DNA of 64,000 nucleotides from Ceratotherium simum simum. Taxonomy: Eukaryota; Chordata; Mammalia; Perissodactyla; Rhinocerotidae. The stretch is from positions 15,453,305 to 15,517,304 of the forward strand of contig NW_004454207.1 of assembly GCF_000283155.1 (NCBI RefSeq), written 5' to 3'. Under the pieces are notes generated by a model. The model did no database searches. It saw only the letters and a program-made list of their open reading frames with translations, and was not told the origin of the DNA. A program made the translations under genes and the position numbers. How positions within the stretch are numbered: position 1 is the first letter of the stretch; every line of letters begins with the position of its first letter. Below, piece after piece: positions 52,275 through 63,855 of the stretch.

Positions 52275-52520
52275 TTTTTGTTTGTTTTTTGTGAGGAAGA
52301 TCAGCCCTGAGCTAACATTTGCCAATCCTCCTCTTTTTGCTGAGGAAGACTGGCCCTGGGCTAACATCCATGCCCATCTTCCTCCACTTTATATGGGACG
52401 CCACCACAGCATGGCTTGACAAGCGGTGTGTTGGTGCGCGCCTGGGATCAGAACTGGCAAACCCCAGGCCGCCCCAGGGGAGCGTGTGCACTTAACCTCT
52501 TGCACCACCGGGCCAGCCCC
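52275..52520 (-). mobile_element. ERE SINE with target duplication
   Basis: Reverse ERE ending CCGGGCCAGCCCC. TATAATCTCGTAGTTTT (52258-52274) recurs with one mismatch at 52521-52537. Confidence 0.95.
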
Positions 52521-52544
52521 TATAAACTCGTAGTTTTAAACATA

Positions 52545-52635
52545 GATGGATGAGTGGATGCATGGATGGATAGATGGATAGACAAATAGGTAGATAGGTA
52601 GGTAGAGACATAAATAGATATATAGATAGATATGT
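52545..52635. repeat. (GATG)n/(GATA)n-type degenerate microsatellite
   Basis: Mixed ATGG, ATAG and GTAG tetranucleotides over about 90 bases. Confidence 0.9.
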
Positions 52636-52699
52636 TATCTAGTAATATCCACTGAGAGAATCTAGAAGCAATGGTCACTGGGTAGCAATAAGTATACTT

Positions 52700-54305
52700 A
52701 GGGTGGTAGCAATGAGCACACCTAGATTCAGATCTTGATTCCTAAATACTATTCTTCACTAAAAGGAACAAGGCCTTCTTAGATGAATGACTGTTTGCAA
52801 GGATAAGACTGGGAAAGTACAAGACGAACCTGGAACATCCTGCTATGCCAGAAAGTAAGGGACTGCTCAGAGAATTGATAGGAACATGTCAAAAGGACAC
52901 AGCCACCAACTTGAAGGGGCTTAAACTAGCCAAATCTGGGACACTTTGAGAATTCAAATAAATAATGATGGCAATGAATTATAATCCATAGACAAAATTA
53001 AGAATCCAGAGTCTTTTAAAAATTGATTAAATAAATAACTGAAAAGAGTTATTTGGCAGCTATCACAGCAGTACTTATTTCAGTCAAGATTTATCAATGG
53101 ATGTTAAAATCAGTTGACGAAACTCTGATGGGAAAAATGTATTTACATATCTTAATGTATTTATTAATTACAAAATATCTACTTTATAGTAAAGAAACCT
53201 GGCACATTTCACTTTTACCAAAGAATAAACCTTAACTTCGTCATTAATGGGTCAAATATGCATCATGTGTTTCATGCTATGATACACTGAGACGAATACA
53301 GCATCACTTTTGTTGTATTCTTGCCAAAAATGCGCAAGCTCGATCTAGGGAAGAAAAAATCCCAAATTGAGGGACATTCTGTAAAATACATGGTTTATAC
53401 ACTTCAAAAATGTCAACGTACTTAAAATAAAGAAAACTCAAGGAACTCTTCCAAATTAAAGAAGACTAATGAGACTGTTGGAAAAGGTCATCAAGAGGAC
53501 GTGACTGCCAGTTGACCTGCGAGCTGGACCCGGGCAATCAAAGGCTCCTCATGTCCCCTCCTGTCCTTGGAATGTGTGTTCTGCCCACTGCTGCCATAGC
53601 CAGAGCCGTTTTCAAGGACACTGCCTTGAGAGAGCAATGTGTTGTTGAGACCATCTGGACAGTATACATGACTGAACCCAGTTCAGGCCTCCATACAAAG
53701 CTTTAAGATTCTGGGGGTCAGGTGCGGAGATCTACTCATCTTGTGGCTGCCTAAGACAAGCCTCGTATGTGAGTTCCCTTGCTTATTAAACCTGGCACCT
53801 ACCAATCTGGAGTGGCCTGCCTCTTTCTTTGGTCTCTCCTTAACGCTCCATGTATGGAGCCAGTTTCACATTTTAGCCAGGAAGCTTCGGAGGTTTTGAA
53901 CCAACAGAGACAGAGAAATTAAATTCAAATTATAATCCTGGACCAGATTTGATTCGCTATAATGGACACTAAGGGTTAACTGGCATAATTCGAAAGAATT
54001 TTTTTACATTAATATTTATATTTTGACTGTGATAAATGCACTATGGTTATGTAACAGAATGTTCTTGTTTTAGGAAAATACACTGTAGGTATTTAGAAGC
54101 ATTATAACTGCAGTTTACTCTCAAAAGTCTCAAATGTTTCAGAAAAAATATGTAGATAGATAGATACACACACACATACATACATACATGCTTACAGATA
54201 AGTAGAGAATAACAAAGCTAATGTGGTAAAAATTTAACATTTGGGAAAGCTTTACACTATTTTTGCTCTTAAGCCTGAAATTATACAACAACAACAAAAA
54301 ATTGC
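52700..54305 (+). repeat. Ancient LINE-1 3' end (L1ME/L1MC-like), split by a solo LTR
   Basis: Diagnostic 3' sequence in order: 'GGAACATGTCAAAAGGACACAG', 'ACTTGAAGGGGCTTAAACTAGCC', 'TACAGCATCACTTTTGTTG', 'GAGGGACATTCTGTAAAA', then, after the LTR, 'TATGGTTATGTAACAGAATG', 'ACTCTCAAAAGTCTCAAATG' and a final 'AAGCCTGAAATTAT'. An internal (GATA)n/(CA)n/(CATA)n tract lies at 54152-54190. No coding capacity. Confidence 0.85.
53476..53906 (+). mobile_element. Solo LTR inside LINE-1, perfect 5-bp target duplication
   Basis: A 431-bp element starting TGTTGG and ending CCAACA (matching inverted ends) is flanked by GAGAC at 53471-53475 and 53907-53911, cleanly splitting the L1. A poly(A)-type ATTAAA near 53790 is followed by a 'TTTCTTTGGTCTCTCC' region. 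The 5-bp duplication suggests a class III (ERVL-like) origin; the family was not named. No internal genes remain. Confidence 0.8.
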
Positions 54306-54329
54306 CAAGGTCTAGGTTTTCTTTCATGC

Positions 54330-54790
54330 CCTTGTTTGACTTATTGCTCTTTCACGTTTGGCGTTGCTCTCCACTGCTCTTGAAAACTCTTACTCCCTAA
54401 ATTGCGTGATACTGAATTCTGTGATGTTAGATGCACTTCTTCAGGCCATTCTGTAAACACTGCTTTTTCCCCAGAGTTTCTGGTCTTTTTGGTCTATACA
54501 TTTCCTAAGTAATAGCATCTAGTTCTGTGGCTTACACTACCACCTTGGGAGTTATGGCGTCCCAAATTTATATCTCGAGCCCAGATTTTTCCTCGTGTTC
54601 TCTACTTCTTTTAACCAGTTTCTTACTGGATGCCTTCACCTTAATTTCCCATAGTCATCTTATTCTGAAAATGTTCAAAGCTGTATATGTTATTTTTCCC
54701 TTGAAGCCTAATTGCTGCTTTTATGTTTCTTAATTGCGTCAGTCACCCCAGTCAAAAACATGGTAACATCCTAAATCATATTCACCAAGT
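54330..54790 (+). repeat. Ancient dispersed repeat, family unresolved
   Basis: 'GTCCCAAATTTATATCTCGAGCCCAGATTTTTCC', 'TACTGGATGCC' and related landmarks belong to a common old mammalian LINE-associated repeat; the exact family is uncertain. Confidence 0.4.
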
Positions 54791-54834
54791 TCTATATTGA
54801 AAATACCTTAATCTTTCTTGTCTCCATTCAAACT

Positions 54835-54960
54835 GACATTTATTCATTCAACAAATATTTATTTTCTGTGTATTCAGTACTGGGACTAGAGCAGTGAATA
54901 AGATGTATGTAGCTCAGTTTTGATGAAGCTTGCTTTCTATTGGGAAAAACAGACAATTAG
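54835..54960 (-). repeat. L2-end-like fragment, reverse orientation
   Basis: 'TTATTCATTCAACAAATATTTATTTTC ... GGGACTAGAGCAGTGAATAAG' is the reversed terminal sequence typical of L2-type ends. Confidence 0.55.
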
Positions 54961-55084
54961 ATGTAAGTCCTCTTCACCACTTAAATAAATTTGTATTACC
55001 AAGTAGCATACAGATCCAATGTAGAAAATCTGGAAAATAAAGGGAAAAAAGACAAATAAAATCATCCCTAATCACACTGAGATC

Positions 55085-55560
55085 ATACGTTATGACGTTT
55101 ACTGCCACCAGTGTGATCATTTTAAAAAGCAATTCTGATCATGACATACCACTCTTCTGCTTAAAATTCTTCAATAGCCATCCACTGGCTGTAGGACAGC
55201 CTCCAAACACCTTGACGAGTTTTCACAGTACTTCACACCCTGGCCTCTGCTTACCCAGGGGTTCCTTTTCCTTGTTTGTCTTACTCTGACTCCTCCCACC
55301 TTCCTCACACTTTTCTGGAGCCATCTTGAGTAACTGATTTTGCCAGAGTGCTATACTCTTTCTTACTCTGCTGAGACCCCACTGGACCTGGTGCATGCTT
55401 CTATAATGTGATTGTCGCCCAATTGCAGATTTTTATTTATCTCTTTCTTTGCGGAGCTCCTGGAGGTAGGAAAGACTCGTTGATCTTTAAGTTCTCAGTA
55501 CTTACCATACTTGATGCATAGCAGGTGTCCACAGATATGTATTGAAATGATTAAATAAAA
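55085..55560 (+). repeat. L2 LINE 3' end
   Basis: 'CTGCTTAAAATTCTTCAATAGCC', 'CACACCCTGGCCTCTGC', 'TTTCTTTGCGGAGCTCCTGGAGG' and the terminal 'GCATAGCAGGTGTCCACAG ... TTGAAATGATTAAATAAA' follow L2 order. Confidence 0.85.
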
Positions 55561-57620
55561 ACACAGTTATGTATTATCCCTTAAAGTATAGAACAAATAA
55601 AGTGTATTTTGAATTTTTAGAATTTAGTGACGGCAAGTTGTTATTGATAATAATTACATTGTCTTGAGGGAGATATATAATTACTGATGTCCAATGTCAT
55701 CATAATGTAGACAGAATTATTGAAAATCTGCAAAAACACTCCCCCCGTAGATACAGCATCCCAAATAGAACATTGCTTTCTGCAAAAATGTACTTTTATT
55801 CAGATTTCAGATTCTTACTAATTTGACATTCTAATTATTTCTGCAGAAAAAACAAACCCAATAAATACATAAATCAATATGTTAACTAATTGTGTTTTTA
55901 TACTCTCTACTTTGACTAATGTACTTCAGGCTTGGCCCTAGGCCAAGACAATTTTGAAGGTGAAGTAGGTTTATGGTGTTCTGTTGGAATGGGTATTTAC
56001 TGTTTGAAACTAACAGTGAAAATATAGCACCTTAACACTTCTTAATTGTTTCTTTATATAGTAGAATATAAAATACCCACTGAAGGAATTACTTCTAAGG
56101 AAGAAAGAGGAATACAGACCATAATATCTTTCTTTGTTATATTTTGAAATGAAACTAAAATGTTGAGGGTCCTCTCATGCCTTCCCTTCCCATAAGTACT
56201 TGGGAATAAAAAACAAAACTATTTTTTGCCTTTCTTATTTGACAGATGCATATTAAAATTACTGCTATTTGTTGCACCCTTTCCTGAATAATAGTTCTTT
56301 TACAAATATTCTTATCTGCAAAATGTAAACATTTTATTCACAGGTAGAGGTGTTCTATAAATGGAATCCAGTGTGACAGTTTGTATAGTTGGTATATTTT
56401 GAAAATTGAGTGTGTTTTTGCTTAATGTACAAAGAGAAGAATTTATAGTAAGAGCATAATTTATGAAAGTCAAAATAGAATATAGAGGATTGGTTAGCAG
56501 TCTTTCTGTTGGTAAGGAAGGGTAGGAGTATCTAAAATAATAAAGAACAAAGGCTTCAGTTTTGTTATTCCAGGTTGTTTTTCCTCTTTGTTAATTATAG
56601 TTTAAGCAAAGAAATGGCAAGAAAATTATTCAATTATGAAATTGTGGTAGTAAGTCCTTTGGATAACATTTAATTTTATAGCCTATGGGGAATTTATGTT
56701 AACTGTTTTAGACAGAATGTGGCGAAGACTTGGAAGTTTTAAAGTTAGACAGTTTGCTTAAAAACAATACAGCGAAGTGAATTAAGTAAACTAAGTTTTA
56801 TTGTTTAAATATTATTTTAGCCATTCCAAACTACTTATATCTTTCTAGACTCTGTCAGCCGCTCATAATCTAGTAAAGGAGAGCAATTTACAAACTGATT
56901 ACACCATAATGTGGTAAATTCACTGATAGAGGAACATGATAAGGGATTGGAAAAAATGGCATATATTAGTGCGTGTGTGTGTGTGTGTGTGTGTGCATGC
57001 GTGCGCACGCGCACATTCCCAAACGTGCATGTAGGGTGATTTACAGAGAAGGCAACATTTTATGTGCATGTTAAAGAGCACATAGCAGTTTTCAAGATAG
57101 AGATTGCCATGGAGTGGAAATGTGTTTCTGCTCATGCAAAGACGCTGAGGTATGAATGAGTATGGTATAGTTAGCAACTGGTGAGAAATTTGATATATAT
57201 TACCAGCAGCATTTTATGTTATCTATTATTCTCAAAAGAATATTTTCCCAATATTATTTCACTGTATGATCCTTTGCTCAAGTGCAATAATATTTGGAAA
57301 CCACATTTGTAAGAAAATTATCTCAGATAATCTCAGAAACAGATGTTTTGTTTAATTAGGGTCTACAGAGAACTCTCCCCATCCCAATCCCCTCAGGTGA
57401 TCTTTGATGAGATTCAGAGAAATCCCTAGAAATCACCTCAGCACAGTTTGAAATTCATTGTTCTAGGTCGTCTGGCCCAATATTATTTGTATGTAAATTT
57501 CCCTCTAGTTTACATGTTTCTCACCTCTAGTTTACATGTTTGTCAAATTCTGAGCTGAGACATCAAATAATTTTTTTTTAATTCCCTGTACATCACAGCA
57601 GAGTTTTGCTTCCACAGATG
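55561..57620. other. Unassigned AT-rich sequence with a Z-DNA-prone tract
   Basis: No gene or named repeat. It includes the alternating purine-pyrimidine run at 56969-57016. Confidence 0.45.
56969..57016. repeat. (TG)n-(CG)-rich alternating tract (Z-DNA-prone)
   Basis: 48 consecutive bases alternate purine and pyrimidine: (GT)n then GCATGCGTGCGCACGCGCAC. The CG-containing half is embedded in an AT-rich background. Confidence 0.9.
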
Positions 57621-57632
57621 TTTACAGTTTAA

Positions 57633-58030
57633 CTAGCTGTATCAGGCAGAATGGGCAAGGTTATGCTGTTGTAATAAACAAACCCCATGCCTCAGTGGCT
57701 TAACACAACAAAAATTTATTTTTCACTCATGCTATGTGACACAGGGAACTGAAGGCTCTGCTCGTCGTAAACACTCAGGAACGCAGACTGATGAAAGTAC
57801 CTTCTCAACAACTTCCTCCATGATAGTCTTGACAGAGAAGAGAATTTAACAAATTACTCATTGCCTCTTAATTCTACCCCAGAAGAGGCATACTTCATTT
57901 TCATTTCACGTTTATTGGCCAAACAAATCCATGTATCTATGCCAAACTTAACCAGTGTCAGGGAAATGTAACCCTAACATATACCTGAAAGTATAGAAGT
58001 ACTTAGCAAACCGCACTAATGACTTCTATA
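57633..58030 (+). repeat. Ancient interspersed repeat, LTR-like, family unresolved
   Basis: 'TTATGCTGTTGTAATAAACAAACCCC', 'CTCAGTGGCTTAACACAACAAAAATTTATTTTTCACTC' and the end 'GCACTAATGACTTCTATA' are landmarks of a well-known old mammalian repeat. Superfamily was not assigned with certainty. Confidence 0.55.
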
Positions 58031-59440
58031 CTACCCAGGCCTATTCTTCCTATTGATGAACTTCCTCCTTAATTACAGTATATTTAATTTATATCATTTT
58101 TTGTATGTGTATGATTAAGAAGAACCTCTTGGCTTTCCTTTTGAAAGAAGAACTTCAGAACTTTACAAACAGCTAAGCATACAACTTGGCCTTGGCTGTG
58201 ACTTAAAAGCAGTAAGATTGACCTCTGGCAGATGATGACTGGACAGCAGAAAAAGAATCCAGTACAAGCAGAGGGAGCATCAGATAAGAAACAAAAACTA
58301 GAGAGGGAGACAGTCAGTATAGCAGTAGGGTGCCTTTTTGTCAGTGATGTATCTCCTAGTCTATCCTATTTAACACCAGGATATTGAGTGCTATGTACAC
58401 TTGGGTTCATCTGTTTTAACTGTATCTCCCTAACAATGCCTGAAGGCCATCCTTTCAATATTTATTTGAAAGTTAAATTATTAAAAGTTTTGCTGAGAGA
58501 ATCCACATTGTGTTTGTATATGTCTGTCTGTCTGTGTGTATACACACATGTATAACTAGTAAAGTTAGTCATAATTAAGTGCAGAAAATTATACAGTATA
58601 TATCTGGTGTAAAGCTTGAACTGATTCCTTTTTTTGTTTGTTTCTTAACAGGATGTTGTTGCTGCCTTATCCAGAGCGCATTATAGAGTCTTTATCTAGA
58701 TCGAGGTTTCAATCTTCAATTGAGGTCTGTATCTCTCACCTCTTGTAACTTCTATGTTCCACATTTTATCATGCTGTGCTAGTTGTTTTAGGCTATCAGA
58801 AATGTTAATTGTAGTAATTTGTCAGTGTCCCTCCGCCTGCAGTAGCTTCCATTTCAGTCCTCAAATCTCTCTTCCTGGATACAGAATTAATCAACTGTAC
58901 TACTGGGTCAATCAGTGTTACTACTTCTCTTCCTAATCACTATGGCACTCGTCTCTATGATATTGGAACTGCCACTGCCTCTGGAAACCAAGCTCCTCCC
59001 CTCTGTTACATCTCTCAATTACTTCTGCCTTTTTGTTGCTGCCTTTTCTTCTGCTGTAGTAAGGATGTTTTATAGGACTCTTACTTTGGGTTGAAAAGCA
59101 GATTGTTTTTCCAACACAGCAAATTTAATAAGCATTTACAGAGCACTTATTTTGGCAGATACTGTGTTAAAAGCTAGGGATTCAGAAACGGATTGAATAT
59201 GGTCCCTGCCTGTGTGCTCCCAAGTACCTCTTAGGGATCCCAAACCAAAGTACCTAAAGCAGTCAAGCAAGTCCCTTAAAAAAGAAATGGGTTGGATATA
59301 AGACAGTATTGGCTAACCAGGAGTACAGTGAACCATAGAACACCTATCCGTTGTTGATATGAGGGTAAATAATCAGAGATCTTCCAATTTGTTTGTGAGT
59401 TAAAATCTTGAATTTGGAATTTTTAAGTGTTGGCAATTGG
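58031..59440. other. Unassigned sequence
   Basis: No gene or confidently named repeat. 58500-58545 has short TG/CA-type simple sequence. 59120-59215 vaguely resembles an L2/MIR-type end. Confidence 0.4.
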
Positions 59441-59446
59441 TCTAAA

Positions 59447-59689
59447 TTTTTTTTTTTTACGAGGAAGATTCTCCCTGAGCTCACATCTGCTGCCAATCTT
59501 CCTCTTTTTTCCTTGAGGAAGATTACCCCTTAGGTAACATCTGCGCTAGTCTTCCTCTATTTTGTATGTGGGTCACTGCCACATGGCTGACGGGTGGTGT
59601 AGGTCCACGCCCAGGATCCAAACCCTCGAACCTAGGCCACCGAAGCAGAGCACACTGAACTTAACCACAATGCCGTGGGGCCAGCCCCC
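59447..59689 (-). mobile_element. ERE SINE
   Basis: Reverse ERE, diverged, from oligo(T) to GTGGGGCCAGCCCC. GTCTAAA-type flanks at about 59440 and 59691 are a short target duplication. Confidence 0.92.
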
Positions 59690-61975
59690 AGTCTAAAAAT
59701 TTTTAAACATTGTATGAATCCGGTAAAACATCTGTGGATTGGATAAAACCTTAAGACCCCCAAAGTTGACTCTTGGTGTAAGCCATTTACAGTGTAATGG
59801 TTTCTTTACTCTTCTGCACTTCTTAAAAAATTGTTTGCTTATATGTGATTTATATGTTGATTATATAATCCACATAGCTCTGGGCCTAATTGATAGAAAA
59901 AGAATTAAGAAAATCATGAATTCAAAACCTAAGAAGCAAAAATATGACTTGGGATCTCAAAGATGGATAAGGTAACTTCAAATGAAACTATTTACAAGGA
60001 GCCCATGGAGGCCCCACCATTTTCTCAGGACCAGGAATTGAGAGAGAGAAGCCAGGCAGCATGGCAATGAAGCAGGAAATACATGAGTAATCAAATATAT
60101 TCAATTTAATTGCCCAATTCCTTCCACTAAGCAAACATTTCTTAGTGCCCTGTGCCTTAACAGCACTATGTTAGGTCTAGGGTTTACAAATATTTGCAGA
60201 TGAAAATCCATGTGTCTCAGCAAAGTATAAATGGAGATTCTTCAGCAAGAGGTCTTATTGAGGGAGCGATATCAGGAGAAAAATTATAAGGGAGAGAGGG
60301 AAGCAGAATGTGTCAGATGAAGGAGCTAGGCAAAGACATGGTTTCAGGAGAAGTTTAGCCTCAACTTGATCCCAGAAGGAGTATGATTTGCAACACAGGG
60401 GTTTTCCAGTTTACAGACAAAGCAGAAGGTAGGCTATTATATCCCTGTATCAGTAAGTCCTTTGTTAGAGCTACTGGAAGGGGGAATATCACCTCCTAGT
60501 GTCTTCAGGTGTGATGGCTCCAGTTAGCCAAGAACAGTCTTCCAGTGTAGAGTAATGGGAGTCAATACTAACACCACAGCTGTGTGCCTGGCTTGGTAGA
60601 GGCAATCTGGACAACAATAGACTTGTGTTCAAACATCTTGTGTTCAAAGAGATTAGAAATTTAGAAATTAGTGGAGGAGATAGCCAAGTATACAAAAAGG
60701 CATGAGGAATGCTATAACCAAAATCATTTTTAAATGCCATGGGAACAGTGGGGAGTAAGGAGTAAGTAAGGGGAAGGCATAGACTTCCTAAAGGACCTAG
60801 TAATGAAGCTGATCATTGAATATGTGTATGAATATTTGAGGTGGGAAAAGTCATTCCAAACAAAAGCCATAACTTGTGTAGAGGCCTAAAGGAGTGAGAG
60901 AATATTCAGAATCTACTAGTCAGTGAAATGAAGAATGTTTCTTGAGGAGCTAAAACTGGAAAGTTGCCCTAACTAAAGAGTCCAAACCAAAAGAGATCCA
61001 GAACAGAAGCAAAATTCAAGGTCATAGCTTCATGTCTGCAGTGTAGAGAGCATCCTTAATCCTCTGGGTGACTGCGGAAGAAGTTCCAGGAGTGAACACG
61101 GGTAATTGTTTTTATTATAAAACCAGTGGGAGGCAGCATCATTTAGTGGAAATTGCATTAATTAGTATATAAGAGAAACATCCCTCTATATTATTCCCTT
61201 CAAATTCTGAAATAAATCACATTTTTTTGAAAATTTTCTCTTTAATATGAAAAGTAGATGAAACAGGACACTTCCAATACATAAGAAATATGCAGTGATT
61301 GCTTTTTCAGTTCGTGAAAAAAGAGTATTGATCACAAGCATCTTGAAAATATCTTCATGATGATATTTGGCTAACTGCCATTCATGTCAATCAGTTGAAA
61401 ATAATGATCTATAGGAGTACGGTAGTTATACCAGGCTTTCTGTAGGACGGATAATTTTAAGGCAGGAAATGTTGGTGAAAGTTTATTATGAAATATAAGG
61501 ATTGCCAGGGCAAAGAATATTTGGCTTGATAATTATTAGTGTTGTTATTAAAGTTTAATACGTTCTATATTCAGGCCACAGATTTTAATGGCAATCCGAT
61601 GAATAAAATGAGGCTTGAGAAAACATCACTGAGGGCAATAATTAAAGGTCCATTAATACATCTTAGTAAAAGGAGGTAGACATAGTATACAATTCAGACA
61701 GCTTCTTAGCACCTATTTTATAGATAGATGGTTGTAATGGCTACTGCGGTGAGCCACTCAGATCCTCCCTTCAGAACGGAAGGGCTCATTTCCCCAGAGG
61801 CTGAAAGTGTTACAGAAATATCCAAGTCTCTCTCCAAAATTTACCTCATTCAAAAAAATCTGCATCACCCAAGGTCATGACCTTATTAATTTATTGCTTC
61901 TCAGCTCCAAATTCACCCTTCAATACCTACTCTGCAATAATGGACAGAATTCTTTAAGCGTTTCTCCTTTACAGT
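59690..61975. other. Mostly unassigned sequence
   Basis: No gene. 60620-61000 (with 'TTCCAAACAAAAGCCATAACTTGTGTAGAGGCC') resembles the old dispersed repeat noted at 22880-23580. The rest was not recognised. Confidence 0.4.
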
Positions 61976-62460
61976 GAACACGATGTTAAGCTTTCTCACT
62001 AGAGGTCGCTGTAGTGACATTGCAGGAGGAAGAAACCTGATTCCAGCTGCTGTGCCATTGGTCAGAGGTGTGAGTTCGAGAACATCCAGTGGTGTTCTGC
62101 CCCAGCCATGTGCCAAGAATGTGTGGCCCCTTGGTGACCTCACAGCTGTGGCCCTGCCTGGTGATCACCTTCCCCCAGCCCTCTCACAACACTAACATCA
62201 CATGCTCCAGGCTTCCCTTCAGTACCAATGTCCCCACTCTCCTCTTCACACCCTTGCACCCAGCCACCAGATGTTGCTTGCCTGCCTGACCAGTGACTAT
62301 AGACTCAGCTCTGGCCTAGAGAAACCAGCAGACGTTTTTTGCCATCCATTAAGCTGCAACTCCACCTTCTCCAATGAAGTCTGCATGACTGCCTTGGAAG
62401 GGAGGTCCCCTTCAAAGCGTGTACCTCCTTGGTACTCTCCCCAGCCCTAGGTTACCATAT
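61976..62460. other. Less AT-rich unassigned block
   Basis: Composition is visibly more C/G-rich than its surroundings, and several overlapping frames on both strands occur, but none has a domain, Kozak start with conserved flank, or splice logic. It may be an undetermined old repeat. It contains a partial CTCF-like match at 61996-62009. Confidence 0.35.
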
Positions 62461-63372
62461 AAAATTCTTTTACGTCTTATAATTATTCTTTTATCATAGC
62501 TTAATAGTAATTTATATTAAACATCCCCTGTTTAAATTATAGTTTCTCTGGGTCTCAGTACCTCTTTCTATAAAACAGATACTAAAAACCCCCAAACAAG
62601 ATCACGTGTTGTTGCTGAGGATCAATTGATATGATGTATATGCAAGCATTGTGTTAAATGTAATGTGCAATATAAATGCAAGCTATTTTATTTTTATATC
62701 AATAATGATAAATGATTGACTTTGCAAACTTAATATCTGATTATTGATACAAATGTTTGGTTATTATGCCACCACCATTCCTGATTCTGAAAAATGGTCT
62801 AGTTGTCTGTGGATTATTTCCAAATTATCATTCTCACTCATGCAGAAAAGTTGAAAATGCAAGCTGTGATATGATGAAACATCCCCTTCTCTATCATAAA
62901 ATTTTACTTAGAGGAAGAATTCTGACTGAAGTGCCATAAGAACATGATAAAGAGCCAAAGACTCGAAGTGCAAAATCACCCAAGCAAGATTATAAAGCTT
63001 AGAAATCCAAGGCAGTTGATATTTATCACATAGCCGAATGCTAATGCGTCCAGGAAAATAGCATCAGCTCCAGGTGCAGCTGTTAGGAATGTGCTGTGGG
63101 ACAGGTCATCTGTGCTTTTCATCTGCCAAATGCATCCTTTAAAGGGAGTGTGTGATGAACTTTTGTGAGAAAAGGGAGAATTTAAACACCAATATTAACT
63201 TTGTCTTACCTCTGGAAATACTCAGGCCTAAAAAACACGTAAATGCATTAACTTAATGTTATTATTCACTTGCTAAATGGCTTTGAAATATTTTTAAGTA
63301 TTCAAATAAGTAGTATAGAAGAAATTAAAATAGAGTCAACAAACTGAAATGTAAATCTTTCTATTTTAAATG
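62461..63372. other. Unassigned AT-rich sequence
   Basis: No gene or confidently named repeat. Confidence 0.4.
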
Positions 63373-63385
63373 TGCAAATGATTTT

Positions 63386-63842
63386 TTTTTTGGTACGTGA
63401 GGGAGATCAGCCCTAAGCTAACATCCGTGCTAATCCTCCTCTTTTTGCTGAGGAAGACCAGCTCTGAGCTAACATCTATTGCCAATCCTCCTCCTTTTTT
63501 TCTTCCCCAAAGCCCCAGTAGATAGTTCTATGTCATAGTTGCACATCCTTCTTTTTTTTTTTTTTGTATTTGCATCACATAGGAATGATTAACCATTTAT
63601 TAGCTGGCACAAAACAGCTGAAAAGTGCAGTAAACACAGACACGAATATGGATACACAATATAGTCAAATATCAGAAAACACATGGAATAAAGGGAATAT
63701 TGCACATCCTTCTAGTTGCTGTACGTGGGACGCGGCCTCAGCATGGCCGGAGAAGCGGTGCGTCGCTGCGCGCCCGGGATCCGAACCGGGGCCGCCAGTA
63801 GCGGAGTGCACGCCCTTAACCACTAAGCCACCGGGCCAGCCC
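63386..63842 (-). mobile_element. Long-form ERE SINE interrupted by a retrocopy
   Basis: Reverse ERE of the same long form as 41513-41818, with CpG-rich right half and CACCGGGCCAGCCC end. TGCAAATGATTTT flanks it at 63373-63385 and 63843-63855. It is split at 63553-63699. Confidence 0.95.
63553..63699 (-). pseudogene. 5'-truncated processed retrocopy of an unidentified mRNA 3' end
   Basis: A 147-bp insert within an ERE. On the minus strand it ends in a 13-base poly(A) preceded, about 30 bases upstream, by AATAAA (63601-63596). TTGCACATCCTTCT is duplicated at 63539-63552 and 63700-63713. These are the hallmarks of L1-mediated retroposition of a polyadenylated transcript. The source gene was not recognised and no coding sequence remains. 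Confidence 0.8.
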
Positions 63843-63855
63843 TGCAAATGATTTT

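Noticed and set aside
53476..53906. Provirus with coding genes
   Set aside because: Only a single LTR between target duplications; no internal region is left.
61913..62450. Cluster of frames in the less AT-rich block
   Set aside because: Five overlapping short frames on both strands without domain or splice context.
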